Assembly (NCBI GenBank): GCA_028688995.1
Contig: JAQTXB010000002.1
Location: 186,001 to 250,000 of the forward strand
Origin: Aliarcobacter sp.
GTDB lineage: Bacteria; Campylobacterota; Campylobacteria; Campylobacterales; Arcobacteraceae
Direction: 5' to 3'
DNA: 64,000 nt
Numbering within the stretch: the first letter of the stretch is position 1; every line of letters starts with the position of its first letter. Shown one piece after another: positions 27,161-36,135 of the stretch. The position numbers and the translations under genes are program-made. The notes beneath the pieces are model-generated. The model was given only the letters and a program-made list of their open reading frames with translations. It was not told the origin of the DNA and searched no databases.

Positions 27161-28067
27161 TATAAGAAAACAATTTGCAAACACTGTACTTGAAATTGGT
27201 AAAAAAGATGATAGATTAACTGTACTTCTTGGAGATATTGGTCATTTTAATATGATTCCTTTTGCAGAAGCATGTGAAGGGCGTTTTTATAATGTTGGAA
27301 TTTGTGAACCTACTATCATTAGCATGGGTGCAGGACTATCTCGAGTAGGTAAGATTCCTGTTATCCATACTATTAATCCATTTATTGTAGAAAGATCATT
27401 CGAACAACTTAAATTAGATTTTGTTTATCAAAAACTTGCAGGGAATATTATAACAGTTGGTAGTTTGTTTGATTATAGCCAACTGGGATGTACACATCAC
27501 TGTTATGGTGATTTTGCATTATTAAAAACTCTATTTGATGTACAGATTATTTATCCTGCAACAAATGAAGAATTTGATACTTTATTTAAACAAACGTATA
27601 ACAATGATAAATTAACATTCTTTAGAATTCCTGAGATTTCTCATAATATTCATATTAATGAACCTATAAAATTTGGGAAAGCTATAAAAATAACAGAAGG
27701 TAAAGATTTAACAATTGTAGTTACAGGTTCACAATTAAATAATGTAAAAAAAGTTCAAGAAAAATTAAAAGAGAGTAACATAGAAGTAGAAATTATTTAT
27801 ATTCATACTATTAGACCTTTAGATAAAGAATCTATATTTTCAAGTGTTAATAAAACTAAAAAGGTTGTTGTTGTTGAAGAGCATGGTGAAAATGGAGGAT
27901 TAGGAGAAGATGTTTTAAAAGAAATATATAAAATAAATGATTTACAATTTGAACATATCTGTGTTAAAGGTGGTTTTATTCATCAATATGGAACATTTGA
28001 TGAACTATTAAATATTGCTGGACTAACTTATGAAAATATTTTAAAAGTTAGTAAAACTCTTTTATAA
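27147..28067 (+). CDS. transketolase, C-terminal subunit (split enzyme)
   Basis: 306 residues matching the pyrimidine-binding and C-terminal domains. VLLGDIGHFN opens the pyrimidine domain. GICEPTIISMGAGLS contains the Glu that activates the cofactor. The C-terminal regulatory fold starts near residue 180 (DLTIVVTGSQ) and contains VVVEEHGENGGLGE. The GTG start at 27147 has an excellent GGAGG seven bases upstream, inside the N-terminal subunit gene. Active enzyme should need both chains. Confidence 0.88.
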   Translation: MEKINIRKQFANTVLEIGKKDDRLTVLLGDIGHFNMIPFAEACEGRFYNVGICEPTIISMGAGLSRVGKIPVIHTINPFIVERSFEQLKLDFVYQKLAGNIITVGSLFDYSQLGCTHHCYGDFALLKTLFDVQIIYPATNEEFDTLFKQTYNNDKLTFFRIPEISHNIHINEPIKFGKAIKITEGKDLTIVVTGSQLNNVKKVQEKLKESNIEVEIIYIHTIRPLDKESIFSSVNKTKKVVVVEEHGENGGLGEDVLKEIYKINDLQFEHICVKGGFIHQYGTFDELLNIAGLTYENILKVSKTLL

Positions 28068-28086
28068 TAAAAAGGAATAATTTTTT

Positions 28087-29136
28087 ATGGCAACAAGCAC
28101 ATCATTTCACCAAAATCACGAACTATTTACGGAACAAGCTTATAAAAATAATAATTTATTACCCGATAGATATGTTTTTGTTTTAACTAATCAATGTAAT
28201 TTAAGATGTGAATTTTGTTTTCAAGAAAAAGCCAAAATAAGTACAAACTTAACAACTCAAGAATGGTTAAACTTTGTTGATGAAATACCAGATTATGCAA
28301 GAATAACTTTTACAGGAGGAGAACCCTTTATGTTTGAAGGTTTTGAAGAAATATTTAAAAAAGTTGCTTCAAAACATACTTGTAATGTAATATCTAATGG
28401 GTTACTTTTAAGTGACAAAATTATAGATTTATTACTTTCTTATGAAAATTTCAAAGTTCTATCTATCTCTTTAGAAGATAAATATAATAAAACTAGAGAC
28501 GTTAGATTAAAGAAATGGCAGGAAGCAGAGATTCAAATTAAAAAATTTACTAAATTAAAAAAAGAAAGAAATTTAGAAACGCTTCTCGATATAAAAACTG
28601 TAGTTCTTGATGAAAATGCAAACTCATTATACGAGATGTATAAATATGCAAAAGAAGAGTTAGGTTGTGATACCCACTCTTTTCAATTCTTAAAAGGTTC
28701 TCCATTACAACATTCGGATAAAATGTATGCGCTAGATACAATATATGTACCTAATTTGGCTTACGAATATAAGAATTTTGATATTATTAAAAAAGAATTA
28801 GAAAAAATTGCTAAAGAAAATCCACCTAGTGTATTCGTACATCCTAAATTTATAGAATTAAAAGAAGATGAAGACTTTTCTAAATTGGATATTATAAATA
28901 ATCCTATTCTAAAAAAAGAATATTTTCAAGCTTGTAAATTCCCATGGTCTAGTGTACATATTAATTATGATGGAAGCCTTTACCCTTGTATGTCTATATC
29001 AATGGGAAATATAAAAAACCTATCTCTAAAAAATATAATTTTTGGAAAAGACTTCACTAATTTTAAGAATATTATAAAAAAAGAAGAATTGGTAAATGGC
29101 TGTAATAGATGTGGATGGTTAAGGCTAAAGAAATGA
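28087..29136 (+). CDS. radical SAM protein with SPASM-like C-terminus
   Basis: The 4Fe-4S site CxxxCxxC is at Cys37, Cys41 and Cys44 (CNLRCEFC), and FTGGEPFMF is the SAM-binding GGE motif. The C-terminal part has CKFPWSSVHINYDGSLYPC and then NGCNRCGW, a cysteine pattern of auxiliary cluster (SPASM/twitch) domains. It has 349 residues. Its position between the split transketolase and an SDR suggests radical chemistry on a sugar or on a peptide-linked group, but the reaction cannot be told. Oxygen-sensitive, as are all members. Confidence 0.85.
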   Translation: MATSTSFHQNHELFTEQAYKNNNLLPDRYVFVLTNQCNLRCEFCFQEKAKISTNLTTQEWLNFVDEIPDYARITFTGGEPFMFEGFEEIFKKVASKHTCNVISNGLLLSDKIIDLLLSYENFKVLSISLEDKYNKTRDVRLKKWQEAEIQIKKFTKLKKERNLETLLDIKTVVLDENANSLYEMYKYAKEELGCDTHSFQFLKGSPLQHSDKMYALDTIYVPNLAYEYKNFDIIKKELEKIAKENPPSVFVHPKFIELKEDEDFSKLDIINNPILKKEYFQACKFPWSSVHINYDGSLYPCMSISMGNIKNLSLKNIIFGKDFTNFKNIIKKEELVNGCNRCGWLRLKK

Positions 29137-29990
29137 AAAATATAGTTATATTAGGGGATAGTAGCTTTATTGGATGCAATATCTCTAAAAAACTTAATAA
29201 TGAATTTAATATATTTGGGTTTAATTCTAAAAATTGTAATTTATTAGAGTATAAACATATTGAAAAAACTCTAAGAACTATAGAGAATATTGATTGTATA
29301 ATATTTTGTTCTTCAATAACAAGACTCAAAGAAAATACTATATTTAGTTTAGAAAAAAATGTTCTAATGTCTATAAATGTAGCAAAATTTATAGAAAATT
29401 ATCCCATAAAACAATTAATATTTTTAAGTAGCATTGATATATATGGTAATACAGAAGAAGAATATACTGAGGACTTAGTACCTAATCCTAACGATTATTA
29501 TGCAAAGTCTAAAAGTATTTCCGAAATAATTCTAAAAGAAGCAATAAAAAAACATAATACAAAACTATTTATTCCAAGATTAAGTGGAGTATTTGGTAAA
29601 AATGACAATAATAAAAGCACAATATATGATTTAGTATCTTCGGCATTAAATAAAAAAGAGATAACTCTTTTTAATAATGGGGAAGATACACGAGATTATA
29701 TATATATTGATTTTTTGATTGAAATAATAAGAAATGCTATAAATAGAGAATATGAGGGTATCTTAAATATTGCAACAGGAAAAAGTTATTCAATTAAAAC
29801 CATATCTCAATTAATTATTAATTTAATTGATAATAATGTTAAATTAATCCTAAAAAATGATAAAAATAATTCACGAAATAAAAAAATTAATTTTAATATA
29901 TCAAAATTAAAAAATAGTAATTTAATTACTAATAATCTAGATATTAAAGATTATATCAAATTATACATAGGGTGTTTTAATGAAAAATAA
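29133..29990 (+). CDS. NAD-dependent epimerase/dehydratase
   Basis: Extended SDR, 285 residues from the ATG at 29133, which overlaps the preceding TGA as ATGA and has AAGG upstream. An in-frame ATG at 29109 would add eight residues but lies deeper in the radical SAM gene. Motifs: ILGDSSFIGCN, LSSIDIYG, and YYAKSK with an intact catalytic Tyr and Lys. The protein is Asn/Lys-rich and very AT-biased towards its end. It probably acts on a nucleotide sugar; substrate unknown. Confidence 0.82.
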   Translation: MKNIVILGDSSFIGCNISKKLNNEFNIFGFNSKNCNLLEYKHIEKTLRTIENIDCIIFCSSITRLKENTIFSLEKNVLMSINVAKFIENYPIKQLIFLSSIDIYGNTEEEYTEDLVPNPNDYYAKSKSISEIILKEAIKKHNTKLFIPRLSGVFGKNDNNKSTIYDLVSSALNKKEITLFNNGEDTRDYIYIDFLIEIIRNAINREYEGILNIATGKSYSIKTISQLIINLIDNNVKLILKNDKNNSRNKKINFNISKLKNSNLITNNLDIKDYIKLYIGCFNEK

Positions 29991-30888
29991 TATTCAAAGT
30001 ATTCATTTAGAACTTATTTCAAAATGTAATTTAAAATGTGTTCACTGTGAATTAAACAGAAACTCTTATGAATCAAAAGGTAATAAAATTAATTTTGAAG
30101 ATACAATTAATCTACTAAAAGAATTAAAGCCTAAAGAAAAAAATAGTATAAGTCTTATCTTACAAGGAGTAGGAGAAGCTACTTTACATCCTCAATTTGA
30201 AGAATTCTTAAAAATCGGTATTGAATTAGGATACAGAGTTTCTACAACATCAAATCTTCTTGCTTGGAAAAAGAATAAATATAAATCTTTCTTAGATATA
30301 GGATTAAATTTACTAACTGTTTCTGTTGATACAATTAATCAAGAACTTACAGAAAAAACAAGAAAAGGGACTAATGTTGAGAAATTAAAAGAAAATTTAA
30401 TTTACCTTTCTCAATATTATTCAGAAAAACTCTATATTTATACAGTGGTAAGTGATATTACTATTGATTATATTGATGAACTTTATGAATTTATTAAACA
30501 ACTTAATGTACAAAAGTGGCAATTTATCTATTTGTTGAATGAAAATGGAACTCAAGGTATTTCAAAAGAAAATAAAAATAAGCTAGCAAAAAAAGTTGAT
30601 AAATTTAAGGATATTAATAATTTAGTATTACCAATAGAACAAAATGAGAGTTATTGTCAACAACCATTTAATATATTACATATCAATGCAATGGGTTATA
30701 TCATGCCATGTTGCCTTTATTGGGATCATAATTTAATTAATTTTGGAAATATACGAGATAAAAATATAAATCTTCAATTTAATTCTATTAAATTTAACAC
30801 ATTTAGAAAAGAAATGTCATTGGGCAAAGCTGAAATATGTACCACATGTACCCTATATAAACCTTATGCAAAAAATATGGATAATTAA
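29980..30888 (+). CDS. radical SAM/SPASM protein
   Basis: Second radical SAM gene of the operon. The cluster site is Cys16, Cys20 and Cys23 (CNLKCVHC), with LQGVGEATLHP as the SAM-binding region. The C-terminal cysteines include the YIMPCCLYW block and CTTCTLY, as in SPASM domains. It has 302 residues. It overlaps the previous gene by 11 bases and the next by 1. The two radical SAM proteins are not close copies of each other, so they probably perform different steps. Confidence 0.85.
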   Translation: MKNNIQSIHLELISKCNLKCVHCELNRNSYESKGNKINFEDTINLLKELKPKEKNSISLILQGVGEATLHPQFEEFLKIGIELGYRVSTTSNLLAWKKNKYKSFLDIGLNLLTVSVDTINQELTEKTRKGTNVEKLKENLIYLSQYYSEKLYIYTVVSDITIDYIDELYEFIKQLNVQKWQFIYLLNENGTQGISKENKNKLAKKVDKFKDINNLVLPIEQNESYCQQPFNILHINAMGYIMPCCLYWDHNLINFGNIRDKNINLQFNSIKFNTFRKEMSLGKAEICTTCTLYKPYAKNMDN

Positions 30889-31934
30889 TGAAAGCAGCTG
30901 TTTTAAATAATACAAATACTCCGCTAAAGATAGAAAGAATAAAATTTAATACGTTACAAAGAGGCCAAGTTCTTGTTAGAATTGCCTATAGTGGGGTTTG
31001 TCACTCTCAACTAATGGAAGTACGAGGGAAAAGAGGTGAAGACAAATGGTTACCTCATTTATTAGGTCATGAAGCAACAGGAATAGTAGAAGAGATAGGG
31101 GAAGGTGTAACTAAAGTTAAACTTGGTGATAAAGTTGTTCTGGGTTGGATTGAGTCAGAAGGAATTGATGCACAATGTGCTATATATAATAATGGAGATA
31201 AAATCATTAATTCAGGAAAAGTAACAACTTTCAATGAATTATCAGTTATATCTGAAAATAGAATAATAAAACTTCCAGACACAATTCCAATGGATGTAGG
31301 TGTTTTATTTGGTTGTGCAATACCAACTGGTGCAGGAATAGTAATAAATGAAATTAAACCAAAAGAAAATACAACTATTGCTATTTTTGGATTAGGGGGG
31401 ATAGGTCTTAGTGCACTTATGGCTACTAAACTTTACAATTTTGAAAAAATAATCGCAATAGATGTTGAAGAAAAAAAACTTCAATTAGCAATAGATTTTG
31501 GAGCAACACATACAATTAATTCAAAAAAACAAAATATAAAAGATGAAATCAATAAATTAACAAATAATTGTGGAGTTGATTATAGTGTTGAAGCAACTGG
31601 ACTATCAACTATAATAGAACTTGCATTCAAAAGTGTAAAAAATAATGGTGGATTATGTGTATTTGCTTCTCATCCTCAAAAAGGAGATTTAATATCAATT
31701 GATCCCTTTGATTTAATTTGTGGAAAAAATATAAAAGGAACTTGGGGTGGTGCGTGTAAACCAGATATAGACTTACCAATGTTTTTTAAACTGTATGAAG
31801 AGGGAAAACTTCCATTAGAAAAACTTCTTGAAAAAAAGTACACTTTAGATGAAATAAATATAGCATTGGATGATTTAGAAAATAGAAAAGTTACAAGACC
31901 TTTAATTGAAATAAATAAAAGTTTGGGAAAATGA
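30888..31934 (+). CDS. zinc-dependent alcohol dehydrogenase without the structural zinc site
   Basis: Medium-chain dehydrogenase. The catalytic-zinc residues Cys38 (GVCHSQ), His61-Glu62 (LLGHEATG) and a later Cys in FGCAIPTGAG are present. NAD is bound by GLGGIGLSALM. The four-cysteine lobe for the structural zinc, usually just after the catalytic half-site, is absent: the region GWIESEGIDAQCAIYN has a single Cys. It has 348 residues. It would oxidise or reduce a sugar or polyol carbonyl in the pathway (inferred). The start overlaps the previous stop by one base. Confidence 0.86.
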   Translation: MKAAVLNNTNTPLKIERIKFNTLQRGQVLVRIAYSGVCHSQLMEVRGKRGEDKWLPHLLGHEATGIVEEIGEGVTKVKLGDKVVLGWIESEGIDAQCAIYNNGDKIINSGKVTTFNELSVISENRIIKLPDTIPMDVGVLFGCAIPTGAGIVINEIKPKENTTIAIFGLGGIGLSALMATKLYNFEKIIAIDVEEKKLQLAIDFGATHTINSKKQNIKDEINKLTNNCGVDYSVEATGLSTIIELAFKSVKNNGGLCVFASHPQKGDLISIDPFDLICGKNIKGTWGGACKPDIDLPMFFKLYEEGKLPLEKLLEKKYTLDEINIALDDLENRKVTRPLIEINKSLGK

Positions 31935-33352
31935 AAAAGACTTCATTAGTATATGGAAATTTTAATATCCTTCATCCAGGTCATTTAAGATTACTAAAAT
32001 TTGCAAAAGAGAGTTCTGATTACTTAATAGTAGCTATAAATTCAAATAAAACAACTAAAGATCTTAATTTATTTGATGAACAAACTAGATTAGAATCAAT
32101 AAAAGCAACTTCCTATGTAGATGAAGCTTTTATATTAAATGAAGATATTCTTGAATATATAAAAAGAGAAAAACCTTTTTTTATAGTTAAAGGAAAAGAA
32201 CATGAAAATGAAGAAAATTTAGAAGAAGAAATATTAAAAGAATATGGGGGAAAACTCCTTTTCACATCAGGAGAAATTGGATTTTCATCACTTGACTTAC
32301 TAAATAAAGATTTTGAAATAAACTATTCTTTTATTAATCATTCAAATGAATATATAAAAAGACATAACATTAACAAAAAACAACTTGAAAGATATATAGA
32401 AGATTTCTCAAAACTTAATATACTAGTAATCGGTGATACAATTGTTGATGAATATATTACTTGTAATCCAATAGGAATGAGTCAAGAAGACCCTACAATA
32501 GTTGTAACACCTATATCAAGTAAGAAATTTATTGGTGGAGCAGCAATTGTAGCATCTCATGCTAAAACTTTAGGAGCAAAGGTTTCTTATATTTCAGTAT
32601 TAGGAGATGACGATAATTTCAAATTTACAAATACTTATTTAGAAGAATTAAATATAAATGCTTTATTATATAAAGATTCAACTAGACCCACTACCCTAAA
32701 ACAAAGATTTAGAGCCCATAATAAAACTCTTCTTAGAGTAAATCACTTAAAACAGCACTACATAAATAAAGAATTTGAAAAAAAAATAATTAGTAAAATA
32801 AAAAAAATAAAAAATTTAGACCTTATTATATTTTCAGATTTTTCCTACGGGGTATTAACAAAAAATTTAATTGATACTATTTCAGAATTTGCAAAAAAAG
32901 AATCTATAAAAATTGTTGCTGATTCCCAAAGTTCTTCTCAAACTGGAGATATTTCGAAATTTAAAGATATGGATATTGTTACTCCTACAGAAAGAGAAAT
33001 TAGATTAGCATTAAATAATTTTGAATCAGGATTAGTTATTTTATCAAAGAAATTACATAAAAAATCAAATCCAAAATATATTTTTACTACTTTAGGAAGT
33101 GAAGGTATCATGATTTATAATTCTCAAGAAAATGATTTATTAACAGATAATATTTTAGCATTAAATACAAATGCAAAAGATGTAAGTGGGGCAGGAGATT
33201 CTTTATTAACTTGCTCCTCAATGGCATTAGCAGTAGGAGCTACTATTTGGCAGAGTGCTTATTTAGGCTCAATTGCAGCAGCAATTCAAGTAAGTAGAGT
33301 AGGTAATACTCCTATAAAAAAAGAAGAAATTTTAAAGGAACTAAACTTTTGA
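31931..33352 (+). CDS. nucleotidyltransferase / PfkB sugar kinase fusion (HldE domains in reversed order)
   Basis: Residues 1 to about 130 are a cytidylyltransferase-fold domain with GNFNILHPGH (9-18), like the C-terminal half of HldE. Residues about 155-473 are a PfkB/ribokinase-type kinase with GGAAIVASHAKTLGAKV and the anion-hole motif DVSGAGDSL, like the N-terminal half of HldE. Classical HldE (RfaE) has the kinase first. The protein should phosphorylate a sugar phosphate at C1 and then activate it with a nucleotide. It overlaps the ADH gene by 4 bases. A heptose or heptose-like substrate is an inference from the family. Confidence 0.85.
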   Translation: MKKTSLVYGNFNILHPGHLRLLKFAKESSDYLIVAINSNKTTKDLNLFDEQTRLESIKATSYVDEAFILNEDILEYIKREKPFFIVKGKEHENEENLEEEILKEYGGKLLFTSGEIGFSSLDLLNKDFEINYSFINHSNEYIKRHNINKKQLERYIEDFSKLNILVIGDTIVDEYITCNPIGMSQEDPTIVVTPISSKKFIGGAAIVASHAKTLGAKVSYISVLGDDDNFKFTNTYLEELNINALLYKDSTRPTTLKQRFRAHNKTLLRVNHLKQHYINKEFEKKIISKIKKIKNLDLIIFSDFSYGVLTKNLIDTISEFAKKESIKIVADSQSSSQTGDISKFKDMDIVTPTEREIRLALNNFESGLVILSKKLHKKSNPKYIFTTLGSEGIMIYNSQENDLLTDNILALNTNAKDVSGAGDSLLTCSSMALAVGATIWQSAYLGSIAAAIQVSRVGNTPIKKEEILKELNF

Positions 33353-34056
33353 AAGCAATTTTATTAGCTGCAGGATTAGGTACAAGATTAAAGCCAATAA
33401 CAAATAGTATTCCAAAATGTTTAGTTCCCATAAATGGGAAACCACTTCTGCAATATTGGTTAGAAAATCTAAATAAAGTAGGAGTAAATGAATTCTTAAT
33501 TAATACTCATTACTTTAATGAACAAGTCGAGAAATTTATAGAGGATTCACCTTTCAAAAATAAAATTACTTTAGTTTATGAAAAAGAATTATTAAATACA
33601 GGAGGAACTATTTTAAACAATAAAAATTTTATTAATAATGAACCTTTTTTATTAATACATGCGGATAATTTATCTTTTTGTGATTATGACAAATTTATAA
33701 AAAGTTATTTTAACAGACCTAAAAACTGTGAATTAACCATGATGTTATTTAGAACTGATTCTCCAAAAAATTGTGGAATTGTAGAATTGAACAATAACAA
33801 TATAGTAGAAAAATTTTATGAGAAAGTTGAAAATCCTCCCTCAAACCTTGCAAATGCAGCTGTATATATTTGTAATCCTTCAATAATAAAGTTTATGGAA
33901 ACTTTAAATAAAAGAAATATTGATTTTAGTAATGATGTCCTACCAAATTTTATGAATAAAATCAATACATATATTAACAATACTTATCATAGAGATATTG
34001 GCTCAATTGAAAGTTATGCAATTGCACAAATTGAAATTCTAGATTTTATTCAATAA
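33349..34056 (+). CDS. sugar-phosphate nucleotidylyltransferase, HddC-like
   Basis: 235 residues of the NTP-transferase family. LAAGLGTRLKPITNSIPKCL is the nucleotide-binding signature, followed by KPLLQYW, LLNTGGTI and LIHADNLS. It resembles D-glycero-alpha-D-manno-heptose-1-phosphate guanylyltransferase and mannose-1-phosphate guanylyltransferases. The start is TTG, overlapping the preceding TGA, with AAAGGA upstream. It is the last gene of the long plus operon, and its 3' end overlaps the convergent ATP-grasp gene by 11 bases. The sugar is unknown. Confidence 0.84.
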   Translation: MKAILLAAGLGTRLKPITNSIPKCLVPINGKPLLQYWLENLNKVGVNEFLINTHYFNEQVEKFIEDSPFKNKITLVYEKELLNTGGTILNNKNFINNEPFLLIHADNLSFCDYDKFIKSYFNRPKNCELTMMLFRTDSPKNCGIVELNNNNIVEKFYEKVENPPSNLANAAVYICNPSIIKFMETLNKRNIDFSNDVLPNFMNKINTYINNTYHRDIGSIESYAIAQIEILDFIQ

Positions 34057-35200
34057 TTGGATAAATTAAATTATTTATATCATCTATAGTCATTTTGTCT
34101 AATTCATCAAATTGCACAAATATAATAGCAACTTGAGTTGATAAATAATCCTCTACCATACTATTTTTATCTAATAATTCAAGTTTATATAAAACTTTAT
34201 CTTTTAATCTCTCTGATATATAAATATCTTTATAAATTCCATTTTTATTTGGCATTACACAATGTCTAATGATAAATTTTTGTTTATCATATTTTCTATC
34301 AAATTCATCACTAATAGTACCTATAGTATAAGCTTTTACTACTGCTTTAGAATAATCAACTCCATCACAGTATTCTATTAAATATGGATATAAATCTCCA
34401 GGAATTCGTCTAGTTATATCTATAATATATGGAATATCATTTTTTATTAGAACTTGTAAATGAAACATACCATTTACTAAATTTAATAATCCTGCTATTT
34501 TCTCAATATCACTTTTTAGCTTAGTAAGAGTATTGTTTCTTATATTTGTTGGAAACGCAGAAGCAATCAAATATTTGTTTAAATAAGTTTTATCCTCACC
34601 TAAAAATCCATAAATGATTTTCTGATTCACTATAAAAATAGAATAAGCAATAAGCTTACCTTCTATAAATTCTTCTAAAAATATTTCATCTGATACTTTT
34701 AGTGATTCGGATAAAGAGGAATTTAATTCTTTTTCATTATAAACAATATCAACCCCTCTTCCACCTGACAAATTTGTTGGTTTTATAACTACTGGATAAC
34801 TTAAATTCTTGATGGAATTATTATCTTTATAAAAAATTCCTTTAGGTGTAGAAATATCATTTTTCAAACAAAACTCTTTAAATTTCCACTTATTATGTAA
34901 CAATTTTGCTGTTTCTAAATCATCGAAATTACCTATTTTTAATTCATGAGAAAGTTTCACTGTATTTAAATATGATTCTTCCCCACAGCCTGGAATTAAA
35001 AAATCTATATTTTCTTCTTTTATAATTCTTTTGACCTCATCTAAATCATTAAAATTTATTTTATACGATTTATTAGAATATTTGTGTCCCAAATAATAAT
35101 CTCTATCTCCTAATGTAATTACATAATATCCTAATTCTTGAGAAGCTTTAATTAAAGGAATGTCTCTATGACTTCCTCCTAATACTAATATTTTTTTCAT
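34046..35200 (-). CDS. ATP-grasp ligase
   Basis: 384 residues with a carbamoyl-phosphate-synthase-like ATP-grasp fold: an N-terminal Rossmann-like part (LVLGGSHRDIPLIKAS), YPVVIKPTNLSGGRGV as the ATP lid, and DITRRIPGDLYPYLIEY near the metal-binding site. Such enzymes join a carboxylate to an amine or thiol through an acyl phosphate. It is the last gene of the pse operon and overlaps the second pseG-like gene by 4 bases. It may add an amino acid or other acyl group to a pseudaminic acid intermediate (inference). Confidence 0.83.
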   Translation of the reverse strand: MKKILVLGGSHRDIPLIKASQELGYYVITLGDRDYYLGHKYSNKSYKINFNDLDEVKRIIKEENIDFLIPGCGEESYLNTVKLSHELKIGNFDDLETAKLLHNKWKFKEFCLKNDISTPKGIFYKDNNSIKNLSYPVVIKPTNLSGGRGVDIVYNEKELNSSLSESLKVSDEIFLEEFIEGKLIAYSIFIVNQKIIYGFLGEDKTYLNKYLIASAFPTNIRNNTLTKLKSDIEKIAGLLNLVNGMFHLQVLIKNDIPYIIDITRRIPGDLYPYLIEYCDGVDYSKAVVKAYTIGTISDEFDRKYDKQKFIIRHCVMPNKNGIYKDIYISERLKDKVLYKLELLDKNSMVEDYLSTQVAIIFVQFDELDKMTIDDINNLIYPIIE

Positions 35201-36135
35201 TCCATTGCCAACTTTATTATTTTATCTACAATTCTTTGAGTTCCTCTTCCATCGACTATTTTATTGGAAGGAAGAGCAGATTTAATTAATTCATTTACTT
35301 TTATCTCAATATTATTTTTCCAAGTAATTGATTTTATATCTATAAAACTAACAGCTAATTTATACTTTATTAGTTGTTTAGCCCCTAATTCCTGATTTTT
35401 ATCAACAGCTAAAATTATAGTTGGTATTTGACAATATGCTAATTCGTATATTGTCATACTTGCCGTTGAAATAGCGAATTTACTAATTGACATTTTTTTT
35501 ATAAGCTCTATATCATTCGGCTTATAAAGAACTTCAACATTTTTATAACTACTTAATTTATTTTTTATTAATTCATTATTTGAAACTATTATTTTCTTTA
35601 TATCTACATTTTTTAAAATATCTATTATTTCTAAAGATAAATTTGCAACATCACTTCCACCCAACATAATAAAAAGTTGATTTTCTTTTTTTATATTAGT
35701 ATTTAAAAATTCTTCTCTTAAAGGAATAAAATTTAATCCTAAAAGATAATGATAATTCTCTTTTCTAAATTTAAAAAACTTCCTTGCTTCAGGTGCAAAA
35801 TTTATAATTAAACCCCGTGGATAATCTAATCTCTCATAATCATCAATGTAAACAGGAACTTTTACACATTTTGAAATTTTATTATAAAGTTCAATATCAG
35901 CTTCATAGCTATCTATAAATAGGATATTTACTCCATTATCAAATATAAATTCTTCCCATTTAAAATATTCAATATCATTAAATTTATATCTATAATCAAC
36001 ATCACTATCTAAAAAAAAAGCAGCTTTTATACCTATATCCTTTAACTTCTGATATATTGTATAACATCTAATTAAATGCCCCATTCCTCTTTTTGAACCA
36101 GCTTCTGTATAAAAAGAAACTTGTAAATTATTCAT
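35197..36135 (-). CDS. PseG-like nucleotide-sugar hydrolase or transferase (second copy)
   Basis: 312 residues of the PseG family, a GT-B fold that removes UDP from 2,4-diacetamido-2,4,6-trideoxy-altropyranose. GSKRGMGHLIRC carries the His20 expected for catalysis. LGGSDVANLSLEII and ISTASMTIYELAY are the nucleotide-binding loops. The end has DGRGTQRIVDKI. It is clearly divergent from the PseG encoded at 40071. It sits between pseI and the ATP-grasp gene, so it may act on a modified intermediate. Confidence 0.8.
   Translation of the reverse strand: MNNLQVSFYTEAGSKRGMGHLIRCYTIYQKLKDIGIKAAFFLDSDVDYRYKFNDIEYFKWEEFIFDNGVNILFIDSYEADIELYNKISKCVKVPVYIDDYERLDYPRGLIINFAPEARKFFKFRKENYHYLLGLNFIPLREEFLNTNIKKENQLFIMLGGSDVANLSLEIIDILKNVDIKKIIVSNNELIKNKLSSYKNVEVLYKPNDIELIKKMSISKFAISTASMTIYELAYCQIPTIILAVDKNQELGAKQLIKYKLAVSFIDIKSITWKNNIEIKVNELIKSALPSNKIVDGRGTQRIVDKIIKLAME

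Noticed and set aside
17639-34056. Recently acquired mobile island
   Set aside because: No integrase, transposase, tRNA or flanking repeat was found. Transfer is possible from gene content, but the sequence shows no boundary I can defend.
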